Part shown: positions 6,939 through 14,457 of the stretch, piece after piece
How positions within the stretch are numbered: position 1 is the first letter of the stretch
How the letters are laid out: the number at the start of each line of letters is the position of its first letter
Assembly (NCBI GenBank): GCA_016181275.1
Contig: JACOZQ010000025.1
Location: forward strand, 1-42,638
DNA: 42,638 bases
Direction of reading: 5' to 3'
Source: Candidatus Woesearchaeota archaeon
Lineage (GTDB): Archaea > Nanobdellota > Nanobdellia > SCGC-AAA011-G17 > ARS1403
Program-made: the position numbers and the translations under genes
The notes under the pieces: generated by a model
Seen by the model: only the letters and a program-made list of their open reading frames with translations
What the model was told of the DNA's origin: nothing
Databases searched by the model: none

Positions 6939-7642
6939 GCAATAGTCCAGATCCAAAAGATAAGCAGTGAATATATTAAAACCCCGATAATAAAAAATAA
7001 AGGATTTCCTTCTTTGTCTCTTGGAATAGTTTCTCGAATTACAACATATAATAAAATTCCTGCAACCAATCCTGTTAATGAGTGAGATAATTTTGAACTA
7101 ACTGAATAGAAGTTTGCTAATATAACACCATATACGCTTGCTCCGGCCAGCAAGATTCTTGTTAATTTACTTTCTATAATTATTTTTTTGTGATGATGCA
7201 AACCATGAATTTTTGTTATAGACAAATTGCTTAATGCTGTATGCGGGAGAATTACTATGAAGAAAAGAATTGCTTCTATAAATCCTCGACCTGCAAATCC
7301 TGCCAGCACCATTCCAACTGAAAAATCATACAAAAACAATCCCAATGAGTGACTTAAGTTCAAGTCTTCCGATATTTTTCCTTTTCCTACATGCTGATAA
7401 ATAAATTTTTCAACTAAATGGAAGCTTGCAAACCCAATTAAAACAAAAATAAATAAAGATCTGCTAATCAGGCCTACTGATTCGTATAATTCCGGCAGCA
7501 AACTTAAAAATATATAAGCAACCGAAATTCCTGAAACAAGTGAAATTATTTCTGCTTTATATTTTGAGCAATGATAAGAAATCCTATCACTTAGATAATT
7601 CGACGCTCCTAAAATAAATGCTAAAATAAATGCCAGCACCAT
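6935..7642 (-). CDS. ZIP-like divalent metal transporter family membrane protein
   Basis: 235 residues with about seven membrane segments. SGISVAYIFLSLLPEL near residue 40 and GILLYVVIRETIPRDKEGN near residue 200 resemble the paired metal-binding helices of ZIP transporters, and a KIHGLHHHKK loop could bind zinc. It overlaps the nuclease by 4 nt at convergent ends. Metal transport is inferred from these motifs; substrate is open. Confidence 0.6.
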   Translation of the reverse strand: MVLAFILAFILGASNYLSDRISYHCSKYKAEIISLVSGISVAYIFLSLLPELYESVGLISRSLFIFVLIGFASFHLVEKFIYQHVGKGKISEDLNLSHSLGLFLYDFSVGMVLAGFAGRGFIEAILFFIVILPHTALSNLSITKIHGLHHHKKIIIESKLTRILLAGASVYGVILANFYSVSSKLSHSLTGLVAGILLYVVIRETIPRDKEGNPLFFIIGVLIYSLLIFWIWTIA

Positions 7643-7710
7643 CTTTATTTACAATACTACCTGATATAAATATTTTTTGTAAAATTATTTTAGTAAAATT
7701 ATTTTTGGCA

Positions 7711-8736
7711 TTATTTCTGATAAAGTTCTGTTTCAGGATGGAAAGCGTACCAAGCAAACCACATATCCTCTTCTTTTATTATTTCTTGATTTGTATCTTC
7801 ATTAATAATTACAATTCTATCGTCTTCTAATTTTTCCATTTTTATATTTGTTCCTGCCAAATTATCTTTAATCACTTTTCCTTTTTTCAGCTCATCCCTA
7901 ATATATGCCTTGTACTTTCCATTAATTTCTATTCCAACAATTTGTGTCTTTGGATGTATCTTGTTATCTTCATCTTCATTTTCTACTGGAAAGATTAAAA
8001 AACTATCTTCGTAATAATTTCCATAAGGATCTCTTCCATAATTCCTCTTCATCCCAGTATCTTGAGAAAGAACTTCTGAATCCTGATGCGCTGCTTTCCA
8101 GGTTCCCCATGAAACAGTATCTATAGAAATCTCTTTTAGCTCCTGTCCTGTTAATTCTCCAACTATTGCTTTTCCATCTATTTGCTGCCAATATGTATCT
8201 GTCTCTTCATCGTACATAACTAAATTAGAATTGTATAATTTTCCTGAAGTGCCAAACCTTGTTTCTGCTTTTTTTCCATCAATCTTAACTTGTCTTTCAT
8301 ACGCAATTCCAGACCCGCATAAAGGGCAGTATGTAATTAATAATGAATCTCCAGCTACAACATCATTTGCAATCTCATGCCATACTAGGATTTGCAGAGG
8401 ATAGACACGCTTTTCATTTTTATAAACTAATGCCAAAACTAATTCATTGTCTTCTATCCATTCATCCGCCTCTTCTACAGAAACAAATTTTATATTTTTT
8501 TCAGCCAATGCAGGAATTCCCCTATCAACTCCAATGCCTCCTTTTCCTGGACCGCCGCCCTGGATTTTATTTGGATCAATAATGTATTTTGTTCCATCGC
8601 TTGTTACTTGCACTCCTTGCTCTTGCTGCTGAGGTGTTAATCCAATCTCTGTTTTTGTTACATTGATATGACTGCATCCCGTTATAAAAACTACAGCCAA
8701 TAATGCAAAGATTCCAAGAATATTTTTGAAAATCAT
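7711..8736 (-). CDS. DUF3179 domain lipoprotein
   Basis: 341 residues. Lipoprotein signal FITGC at the N-terminus, then a DUF3179 domain (about 90-330) with its hallmark blocks: YPLQILVWHEIAND, LLITYCPLCGSGIAYER, FGTSGKLYNSNLVMYDE and DTYWQQIDGKAIVGEL. The paired cysteines of CPLC may bind a metal or form a disulfide. The biochemical role of the family is not established. The location next to thiol-redox genes fits an extracytoplasmic protein. Confidence 0.85.
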   Translation of the reverse strand: MIFKNILGIFALLAVVFITGCSHINVTKTEIGLTPQQQEQGVQVTSDGTKYIIDPNKIQGGGPGKGGIGVDRGIPALAEKNIKFVSVEEADEWIEDNELVLALVYKNEKRVYPLQILVWHEIANDVVAGDSLLITYCPLCGSGIAYERQVKIDGKKAETRFGTSGKLYNSNLVMYDEETDTYWQQIDGKAIVGELTGQELKEISIDTVSWGTWKAAHQDSEVLSQDTGMKRNYGRDPYGNYYEDSFLIFPVENEDEDNKIHPKTQIVGIEINGKYKAYIRDELKKGKVIKDNLAGTNIKMEKLEDDRIVIINEDTNQEIIKEEDMWFAWYAFHPETELYQK

Positions 8737-8793
8737 GATATTTATTTGATATGATTATATTTTAATGTTTTGTTTTGATGATAAAAATTAATT

Positions 8794-8952
8794 TTATATT
8801 TCAACTGCATGCCTTGTTATTTCCAATGAGCAGGAGTTGTGTTTTTTGCAAAAATTTTCGCATTTTTCTGCCCACTTTTTTTCTTTGTAATAAAACTTGC
8901 AGATTTCACATTGATAATATTTCTTGTTTTCTTTTTTTATTTCTTTCACCAT
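8794..8952 (-). CDS. 52-residue Cys-rich protein
   Basis: Too short for usual gene finders: ATG at 8952, TAA at 8794-8796. It has YYQCEICKFYYKEKKWAEKC followed by ENFCKKHNSC: a CxxC, two further spaced cysteines and a KKHNSC end, a regular zinc-binding pattern. From memory, small proteins of this pattern are common in archaea and of unknown function. It overlaps the 3' end of the interrupted zinc-ribbon gene and lies downstream of the DUF3105-like gene in the same direction. Confidence 0.65.
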   Translation of the reverse strand: MVKEIKKENKKYYQCEICKFYYKEKKWAEKCENFCKKHNSCSLEITRHAVEI

Positions 8953-9073
8953 CTTCTTCTAAAATTAAAGCTCCAACGTAGCCGCATTTTTTGCAATAAT
9001 ATTTTCCAAACTGAGCTCCCATGTAAGTTGTGATGTTTTTTTATTTGCAGATGGGGCATTTATTGATTTTCAT
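8906..9073 (-). pseudogene. Small zinc-ribbon protein interrupted by an in-frame TAA
   Basis: ATG at 9073 overlaps the TGA of the preceding gene (ATGA). The frame reads KCPICK, then TAA at 9041-9043, then continues without a break as KNITTYMGAQFGKYYCKKCGYVGALILEED to a TGA at 8906. The CPIC and CKKC pairs make a classic zinc ribbon, so the TAA breaks what was one 55-codon gene. A C-to-A change in a Ser codon would produce it. Nonsense mutation or base error are the two readings. Confidence 0.6.
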
Positions 9074-9624
9074 AATCTGTTATTGATAAAAGCCTCGATT
9101 TTGTTTTCATCAAAAGTTTCTAAAATCTCTATTTTATTTAGTCTTGTTAAAACAATCTTAGCATCCATATTTTTAAATGGAGCAACATATAAATTAGCAG
9201 GATATTTTTCTGCAAATGCTTCTATTTTTTCAATTAAATCTGGTTCGCAAGCATAGTCTTCACAATTGTAGTTAATTATTATTCCTGGTGGACCTTTCCC
9301 ATCTGCATGCTCCAGCATATGTTTTTGCACTTCTAATCGCATTGGTTCTTTTAAAATATGTGAAGGAGGAGAGACCTCTATATGTCCTTGATCTGATATT
9401 GGAGGAAGTGTTTTTGAGGAAGCTATTAAATAAGTTATTCCAACAACCAATACCAAAATAATAATTGTAAAAATAGACCAGTTTTTTATTTTTCTTTTTT
9501 GCCTTTCTGTAAATTTACTTCTATTTTTCGGCTCATTGTATAACTCTAAATGTTTGGATTTATTATGCTGATTTAAAGATTCTTCTGATGCAAATTCCTT
9601 ATTACATTTTTCACACTTTGGCAT
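9070..9624 (-). CDS. Membrane protein with C2H2 zinc finger and DUF3105-like domain
   Basis: 184 residues in three parts: a C2H2 finger at the N-terminus (CEKCNKEFASEESLNQHNKS plus KH), one membrane segment (about 50-70), and an extracytoplasmic domain (about 75-184) with DQGHIEVSPPSH, a HMLEHADGKGPPGIIINYNC stretch and LYVAPFKNMDAKIVL, the pattern of DUF3105. With N-in topology the finger would be cytosolic. The DUF3105 role is unknown. It heads the small group that includes the two Cys-rich mini-genes and is 11 nt after the CPSC membrane protein. Confidence 0.7.
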   Translation of the reverse strand: MPKCEKCNKEFASEESLNQHNKSKHLELYNEPKNRSKFTERQKRKIKNWSIFTIIILVLVVGITYLIASSKTLPPISDQGHIEVSPPSHILKEPMRLEVQKHMLEHADGKGPPGIIINYNCEDYACEPDLIEKIEAFAEKYPANLYVAPFKNMDAKIVLTRLNKIEILETFDENKIEAFINNRL

Positions 9625-9635
9625 TGAAAATTATT

Positions 9636-10121
9636 TTAGTCAAGATTTATTTTGCATATATTATCCCTTGTTAAAAAATATATTGATATTAATAATAAAA
9701 CTGCTGATCCAAACAAAATTTCCAAACCAAAAAACGGCAGGCTTGACAATGATGCAGTAACACCGAATAATCCCAGGAAAGCAGGGAATAATCCGACGAA
9801 GCAGCTCGGGCATCCTCCTCCAAGTAATCCTCCAAAGATTCCCAAAAATCCTACACTACCGGATTTTTTTATTCCCCTTACCTCTTTGAACTTAAAAATA
9901 ATCAGATTGATGTTTACTGCTACAAGAAAAGCAATTAGAACTGTTAAAAATAGAAAGGGTATGATGATTTTCAAATTGTATGAAAATAACAAAGGTGTGC
10001 TGACATATATCTTGTTTACAAAAAAGTTTACAAGAAGATAAATGAAAAATATTGCCAAAAAATAATATACATATGGCTTCCTGAAATTTGTTTCCTTGAT
10101 TTTCTCTAATCTTTTTTTCAT
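9636..10121 (-). CDS. Polytopic membrane protein with CPSC motif
   Basis: 161 residues, four predicted membrane segments. The third carries GGLLGGGCPSCFVGLFPAFL with Cys104 and Cys107, a CxxC inside a glycine/proline-rich helix reminiscent of the thiol-relay helices of CcdA/DsbD. Not recognised as a named family. The setting among DsbA, CcdA and TlpA-like genes suggests a part in electron or disulfide transfer across the membrane. Confidence 0.65.
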   Translation of the reverse strand: MKKRLEKIKETNFRKPYVYYFLAIFFIYLLVNFFVNKIYVSTPLLFSYNLKIIIPFLFLTVLIAFLVAVNINLIIFKFKEVRGIKKSGSVGFLGIFGGLLGGGCPSCFVGLFPAFLGLFGVTASLSSLPFFGLEILFGSAVLLLISIYFLTRDNICKINLD

Positions 10122-10184
10122 GCCAATTTTCCTCTCTTGATTAGGCTATTTAATTATTCGTTCTTATTATCAAAACAAAATTTT

Positions 10185-10772
10185 TTATGTTTCATGTTCA
10201 CCAGCATGGCCTGAACCCCCACAACCATCTTCTAAATCCCAAATGTCTGCAATCTGCTCTACATTGAAATCATATTCTGTAATTAGATATTTTGCCAATC
10301 CTTCAAATGCATACCATCTCCAGCATTTACAACAGCAAGGACCACCTTCATGAGATAATTTCATTGCTTCATCATAAATTTTCTGCTGTTCTTGAGATAA
10401 TACAATTGTTTTTTGAAAATTTAATAACTCATCTACTAATGAACGTGAAATGTCATAGGGATCTGTTGGAATTTTATCGATGTGAGAATATTTCTTTAAT
10501 CCTTCAACTTGTTCTTTATACCTGTGGAAATCCATTTTAGAGCAACATGAGCCTTGCAACCTGTCAGTGTCAACTTTTTTTAGAATATCAGGGCCTGCGC
10601 AGAAATTTGTGTTTGCATTATTAAGCTGATTAAATTTAGCTTCCAGAGCTGAAACCTCTTTAATGGTATTACCTGTTTGAAATGGAGAGAAAAATAAAAG
10701 AGAAAAAATAACAACAAGCAGTCCAGCTATAACAAACAATTTTTTCTTTGATATACTAATAGTTCTTTCCAT
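10185..10772 (-). CDS. Anchored Cys-rich protein of unknown function
   Basis: 195 residues from ATG 10772, chosen because the longer frame would overlap the dsbA-like gene. Membrane anchor at about 10-28, QTGNTI motif, then an exported domain with FCAGPD (Cys58), GSCCSKMD (Cys76, Cys77), PCCCKCWRW (Cys146-148, Cys150), Cys184 and a terminal GHAGEH. Eight cysteines plus histidines suit a metal site or a redox cluster. It follows the DsbA-like gene by 16 nt, so the two probably work together. The family is not one I can name. Confidence 0.75.
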   Translation of the reverse strand: MERTISISKKKLFVIAGLLVVIFSLLFFSPFQTGNTIKEVSALEAKFNQLNNANTNFCAGPDILKKVDTDRLQGSCCSKMDFHRYKEQVEGLKKYSHIDKIPTDPYDISRSLVDELLNFQKTIVLSQEQQKIYDEAMKLSHEGGPCCCKCWRWYAFEGLAKYLITEYDFNVEQIADIWDLEDGCGGSGHAGEHET

Positions 10773-10788
10773 CTTGTCTTTTTTTAGT

Positions 10789-11532
10789 TTAAAGCTGCGA
10801 TTCAATTGCTTGCTGGAATGCAACAAATGGTTGAGCTCCACTTATCTGCTGGTTTCCGACGAGGAAATAAGGTGTTCCTTGACCTCCAGATCTTGTTGCA
10901 TCATTCAAGTCTTTTTCCACTTCATCCTTATATTTTCCAGAATCTAAGCAATTATCAAACTCGTTCGAATTTAGATTGAGCTCTTGAGCATATTGCTTAA
11001 ATATCGAAACTCCTGAGCTTGCCCATACCGACTGGCCTTCAAAGATTTTGTCATGCATTTCCCAGAATTTTCCTTGGTCGTCTGCGCACTCTCCTGCCTC
11101 AGCTGCTTTTTGTGCCATTGGATGTATACTACTCAAAGGAAAATCTCTATAAACAAACTTTACTTTTCCTGCATCAATGTATTGCGATTTTAATTGGTCG
11201 AATGCTTGATCCCTAAATCGTTTGCAGAAAGGACATTGGAAATCTGAAAATTCTATCATTGTAATTGGTGCATTTTCATCTCCTATAAATGGGTCATCGT
11301 CTACAAAGTCTTCTGCATTTACACTAGCAATGCCTGTCGGGATACTTGGAGATGGAGCACTTGGAGCTGATGGATCGATTGCACTACCTGTCGCATTTCC
11401 TATACCAAAACCTCCTGTAAATAAAGATATTACAAATAAAGCTGCAAAGATAAAAACTCCAACTTTCCATAAAGTTGATTTCCTTAAAGTTACAGAACCA
11501 GAATCTTTTTTTGATATCAAATCATTTTCCAT
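10789..11532 (-). CDS. DsbA-family thiol-disulfide oxidoreductase, membrane anchored
   Basis: 247 residues: N-terminal membrane segment (about 22-40) ending NATGSAI, a Pro/Ser-rich linker, then a DsbA-like thioredoxin domain with inserted helices (Thioredoxin_4 type). Active site DFQCPFCKRF (Cys100, Cys103) and cis-Pro loop GGQGTPYFLVG are intact. It should oxidise or isomerise disulfides of exported proteins. A GGTGG ribosome binding site precedes ATG 11532, and the upstream region holds an inverted repeat that may be an operator. Confidence 0.92.
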   Translation of the reverse strand: MENDLISKKDSGSVTLRKSTLWKVGVFIFAALFVISLFTGGFGIGNATGSAIDPSAPSAPSPSIPTGIASVNAEDFVDDDPFIGDENAPITMIEFSDFQCPFCKRFRDQAFDQLKSQYIDAGKVKFVYRDFPLSSIHPMAQKAAEAGECADDQGKFWEMHDKIFEGQSVWASSGVSIFKQYAQELNLNSNEFDNCLDSGKYKDEVEKDLNDATRSGGQGTPYFLVGNQQISGAQPFVAFQQAIESQL

Positions 11533-11584
11533 TTTTCCACCACCACATATTATTTTAATTTAATCTTGCTTATGTTATATAGGG

Positions 11585-11666
11585 ATTAAATATATATAAT
11601 TAATCTTGTGAACGATACATTAAAAAAACCTTAAAACTGTAAAATTATCGATTATTATCGTTCATA
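11585..11666 (-). promoter_or_regulatory. Promoter and inverted-repeat operator of the dsbA-like operon
   Basis: A long AT box (ATATATATTTAAT on the minus strand, about 11585-11597) lies 55 nt before ATG 11532. Upstream of it are two 11-bp arms in inverted orientation, 11607-11617 (TGTGAACGATA) and 11656-11666 (TATCGTTCATA), matching at 10 of 11 positions, with ATCGAT between them. This is unusual order for an AT-rich spacer and suggests a regulator site, perhaps for the membrane winged-helix protein encoded next door. Confidence 0.5.
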
Positions 11667-11690
11667 ACGGCAAAATAGATTATATCTCAA

Positions 11691-12194
11691 CTAAAAATTC
11701 TCTTTTAAATGAACAGCTAATGTTTTTCCTTTTTTGATTCTTTTTATTAATCCTTTTTTTTCCAAGTCTTGAAGAACGTAACTTAACTTTGCTTTAGACA
11801 TGTCTGTTCTTATTCTTAATGTGTTCTGGGTTATACCATCTTGCCCCTTAACTATATTCATAACTTTCTTTTCATAATTATTGAGTCCCTTCATTACAAA
11901 ACCAAATTTCTCTTCTTTTAAGCTAGCATTTTTGTTCTCTTTCAATTGCCTTAATATTTCTTCTTCTGTTTTTGAAAAAAATATTAGATAAAAACCAAGA
12001 GATAACATAAATCCAAGAAATCCGAATGCAACATGAACAATTGATAAACCAGATTCAACTTTAATACAATTCTTATTTTCAAAGCATCCAAATTCCTCTG
12101 CTTGATTGCTTAAATTATTTACAAGAATAATTATTATGATTGTAAGCACAATACTACATACCAAAAACAAACCCCCAAGATTTTTGTTGTTCAT
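11691..12194 (-). CDS. Membrane-bound winged-helix transcriptional regulator
   Basis: 167 residues: two membrane segments (about 8-26 and 48-72) flanking a short external loop with FGCFENKNC, then a cytosolic winged helix (about 98-165): NYEKKVMNIVKGQDGITQNTLRIRTDMSKAKLSYVLQDLEKKGLIKR. The paired loop cysteines face outside and could sense the redox state of the cell surface. A TATA box (12218-12226) lies 28 nt before ATG, so it is leaderless and transcribed on its own. A link to the inverted repeat at 11607-11666 is inference. Confidence 0.75.
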   Translation of the reverse strand: MNNKNLGGLFLVCSIVLTIIIIILVNNLSNQAEEFGCFENKNCIKVESGLSIVHVAFGFLGFMLSLGFYLIFFSKTEEEILRQLKENKNASLKEEKFGFVMKGLNNYEKKVMNIVKGQDGITQNTLRIRTDMSKAKLSYVLQDLEKKGLIKRIKKGKTLAVHLKENF

Positions 12195-12236
12195 CAGTAA
12201 ATTATATATTGGAAGAGTATATAAATTTTTAGTAGA

Positions 12237-12908
12237 TTATCCTCCAAAGATTCTGAAAACAAAAATCAAGTAGTACAGGGAAATTCCAAGCATTATAATT
12301 CCAGCTAGCTTATTGATTGCTGACTTACGCTTGATTGTAAATTCTATAATCTTATCACTCCACTTTGCAGATAGAAGAGAAAATAAGAGCAGTGGGAATC
12401 CTAACCCTAATCCAAATAAAAAAAAGTTAATCATGCTTGAGAAAAAACTTTCAAATATTAGAGCTCGAGCAAAGAAAATAGCTATGAATGCCGGATTACA
12501 TGGAATTACAATAGCTCCAAAGAAAAACCCGTAAAGAAATGCATTTAATTTTGGATTTTTACTAGTCGGGGTTTTGGATTTTGGAATAAATTCTGAAAAG
12601 TCTAAATCGAAAATTAACAACAGGCTGATTATCCCCAATATAGAAAATGCTATCGGCGAAATTATTCCAATTACGTCTGTAAGAGACACTTGAAATATTG
12701 TAGTGAATATTAGTCCTAACAAGAGCATGAAAATAATTACTCCAAGGGTTATGATTAATCCAAATAAAGCATAAGTTTTTTTATCTTCTTTCTGAGAAAA
12801 CTGATTTGCTATATAAGCCAAAAATGCAGGGTAGAGTGGGAGAACACAAACTGCTGTTAATGGAGTTAATAAACCTAAAATAAAAGATGAAAGATCCAAT
12901 AATGCCAT
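12237..12908 (-). CDS. ccdA: CcdA/DsbD-type transmembrane thiol transporter (canonical order)
   Basis: 223 residues from ATG 12908 (a GTG at 12917 is an alternative that overlaps the upstream gene). Six membrane segments in the usual CcdA order: the first carries LTAVCVLPLYPAF (Cys21) and the fourth GAIVIPCNPAF (Cys137). The two cysteines relay electrons from cytosolic thioredoxin to extracytoplasmic acceptors. The gene directly follows a TlpA-like lipoprotein that is its probable partner. Confidence 0.85.
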   Translation of the reverse strand: MALLDLSSFILGLLTPLTAVCVLPLYPAFLAYIANQFSQKEDKKTYALFGLIITLGVIIFMLLLGLIFTTIFQVSLTDVIGIISPIAFSILGIISLLLIFDLDFSEFIPKSKTPTSKNPKLNAFLYGFFFGAIVIPCNPAFIAIFFARALIFESFFSSMINFFLFGLGLGFPLLLFSLLSAKWSDKIIEFTIKRKSAINKLAGIIMLGISLYYLIFVFRIFGG

Positions 12909-12909
12909 C

Positions 12910-13512
12910 TTAACCACACGAGCTTATTGCTTCCTTTAATTCTGAAGCAGATTTTACACCTCTCCTTAATATTTCTGCTGATTGATCCGGACAGATTAGC
13001 ATTACGGGAGCTTGAGGTGCATTAATTATTGCTGTGCTGAATTGCTCTATTAATTCTTTTGTCAAATCAGAGGGAGAGACCGCATAATACCAATTGAAAC
13101 CATTTGCTTTTAAATGTTCTTTCACTTTTTCTTCATCCTCATTTGGATCTGTGTCTAATGATACTGAAATAACTTCGCCTCCAACATCATCATGCAGTTT
13201 TTTTATTTCCTGCTGCTGTTTTGTGCATACTGGACACCATACTGCAAAGCTTTCAACTAAAACAGGTTTGCCTTTGAAATCATTTAAAGAAAAAAATTTT
13301 TGAGAGTTAACATCCTTAAGTTGCGCGCTTAGAATTGTTTCGGGAAGTTTTTCTCTCATTGTCTTTGTTTCTGGATTGAACCCAATCGGCTCAGTGTCTA
13401 CAATAGATGAATCTATTGAGGTCTTTGAAATTTCTGTATGAGAACATCCAGATAATAAAAACAGAGTGGCAGCAATAATCCCCATCAAACCAAATACAAT
13501 TTTGTAATTCAT
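12910..13512 (-). CDS. TlpA/redoxin-like lipoprotein with intact CxxC
   Basis: 200 residues from ATG 13512 (the longer frame starts before the signal peptide). Lipobox LLSGC with Cys23, then a TlpA-like thioredoxin domain (about 60-195): FAVWCPVCTKQQQEI with Cys93 and Cys96, SVSLDTDPNEDEEKV, and cis-Pro INAPQAPVMLI. It would sit on the outer face of the membrane and take electrons from the adjacent CcdA. A paralogue at 18099-18653 keeps the same layout but lacks the second cysteine. Confidence 0.88.
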   Translation of the reverse strand: MNYKIVFGLMGIIAATLFLLSGCSHTEISKTSIDSSIVDTEPIGFNPETKTMREKLPETILSAQLKDVNSQKFFSLNDFKGKPVLVESFAVWCPVCTKQQQEIKKLHDDVGGEVISVSLDTDPNEDEEKVKEHLKANGFNWYYAVSPSDLTKELIEQFSTAIINAPQAPVMLICPDQSAEILRRGVKSASELKEAISSCG

Positions 13513-13551
13513 ATTACTGTTAAAGCAGACTAGCATAGTATAAAAAAGTTT

Positions 13552-13668
13552 TTATATTTCCATTATCTCATATTCTTCCAACAATGTTAAATAATCATCT
13601 AAATCTTTTCTGCTTAGACTTGTAATGTCTACACAAACACCATCATGGCAAAGAATTTTTTGCTGCAT
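13552..13668 (-). CDS. 38-residue peptide with CHDGVC motif
   Basis: Small frame supported by a near-ideal GGAGGTGATAAA ribosome binding site before ATG 13668 and a TATA box at about 13703-13715. The peptide begins MQQKILCHDGVCVDITSL and ends with an acidic helix. Two cysteines four apart with His-Asp between could bind metal or be redox-active. It is the first gene of the TlpA-ccdA transcript (40 nt to the next start). Function unknown. Confidence 0.6.
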   Translation of the reverse strand: MQQKILCHDGVCVDITSLSRKDLDDYLTLLEEYEIMEI

Positions 13669-13702
13669 TTTATCACCTCCTTTATTTTTCTGTTAATTTT
13701 TG

Positions 13703-13715
13703 TTTATATATATTT
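13703..13715 (-). promoter_or_regulatory. TATA box of the 38-aa peptide-TlpA-ccdA operon
   Basis: The minus strand reads AAATATATATAAA about 40 nt before ATG 13668; the start would give a short leader with the strong ribosome binding site. Confidence 0.45.
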
Positions 13716-13757
13716 GATGTGTGGGGGTTAAAAGAAAATTTTTTTATTTGAAACAAC

Positions 13758-13766
13758 TTTTAAAAA
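13758..13766 (+). promoter_or_regulatory. TATA box of the glycosyltransferase gene
   Basis: TTTTAAAAA lies 26 nt before ATG 13788, the spacing of a leaderless archaeal transcript. Confidence 0.5.
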
Positions 13767-13787
13767 CTAGTAAAATAAAAACCAATT

Positions 13788-14453
13788 ATGATCTCTGTTA
13801 TTATCCCTGCGTACAATGAAGAAAAATATATTGAAAAAATATTATTGGAGCTGAAGAAGCAAGAAGGTGATTTTGAAATCATTGTAGTTGATGGAGGAAG
13901 CAAGGATAAAACTGCAGAAATTGCAGCCAAATATGCAAAAGTTTATATGAGTGAGAAAGGGAGGGCTGTACAGATGAATTATGGTGCGGGTAAATCTACT
14001 GGTGAAGTTTTGCTGTTTCTGCATGCCGATACTATCTTGCCTGAGAATGGAATTAAGGAAATAACACAATCCATAGAAAAAGGATTTGACGGCGGCAGGT
14101 TTAAGCACAGTTTTGATCATCATAGTAAGATCCTAAAATTCAGCAGTTTTTTAGTAAATCTTGGAATTATCCCATTTACCTTTGGCGATATGGGGTGGTT
14201 TATCACAAAAGAAAAATTTAACAAGCTTGGCGGATATAAAAAAATGGGTTTTCTCGAGGATGTTGATTTTGTCAAGAGATTTTATTTTAATAGCAACATA
14301 ACACAACTAAATTCCAGAGTTATAACCTCTGCAAGAAGATTTTTGAGAAGAGGAATTGTCAAACAACTTTTGACGGATTTTTATATCTTGATTCTGTACC
14401 TTTTTGGGGTCTCAGAAAAAAAATTAAGCAGTATGTACAAGGATGTGAGATAA
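13788..14453 (+). CDS. TIGR04283-type family 2 glycosyltransferase
   Basis: 221 residues. Starts MISVIIPAYNEEKYI, with VDGGSKDKT, the acidic LFLHADT (DxD-like) around residue 80, and FGDMGWFITKEKFNKLGGYK followed by EDVDF, the arrangement of the 'rSAM/selenodomain-associated transferase 2' group. These are GT-A fold enzymes using nucleotide sugars, membrane-associated through the C-terminal helix (FYILILYLFGV). The next gene starts 4 nt after its stop, so a thioredoxin-fold protein is co-expressed with it. Natural acceptor unknown. Confidence 0.85.
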   Translation: MISVIIPAYNEEKYIEKILLELKKQEGDFEIIVVDGGSKDKTAEIAAKYAKVYMSEKGRAVQMNYGAGKSTGEVLLFLHADTILPENGIKEITQSIEKGFDGGRFKHSFDHHSKILKFSSFLVNLGIIPFTFGDMGWFITKEKFNKLGGYKKMGFLEDVDFVKRFYFNSNITQLNSRVITSARRFLRRGIVKQLLTDFYILILYLFGVSEKKLSSMYKDVR

Positions 14454-14457
14454 CAAC

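Noticed and set aside
9652-10041. 129-codon open frame on the plus strand
   Set aside because: Antisense to the CPSC membrane protein; its Pro/Asn/Lys-rich composition is that of a reverse-strand shadow of hydrophobic codons.
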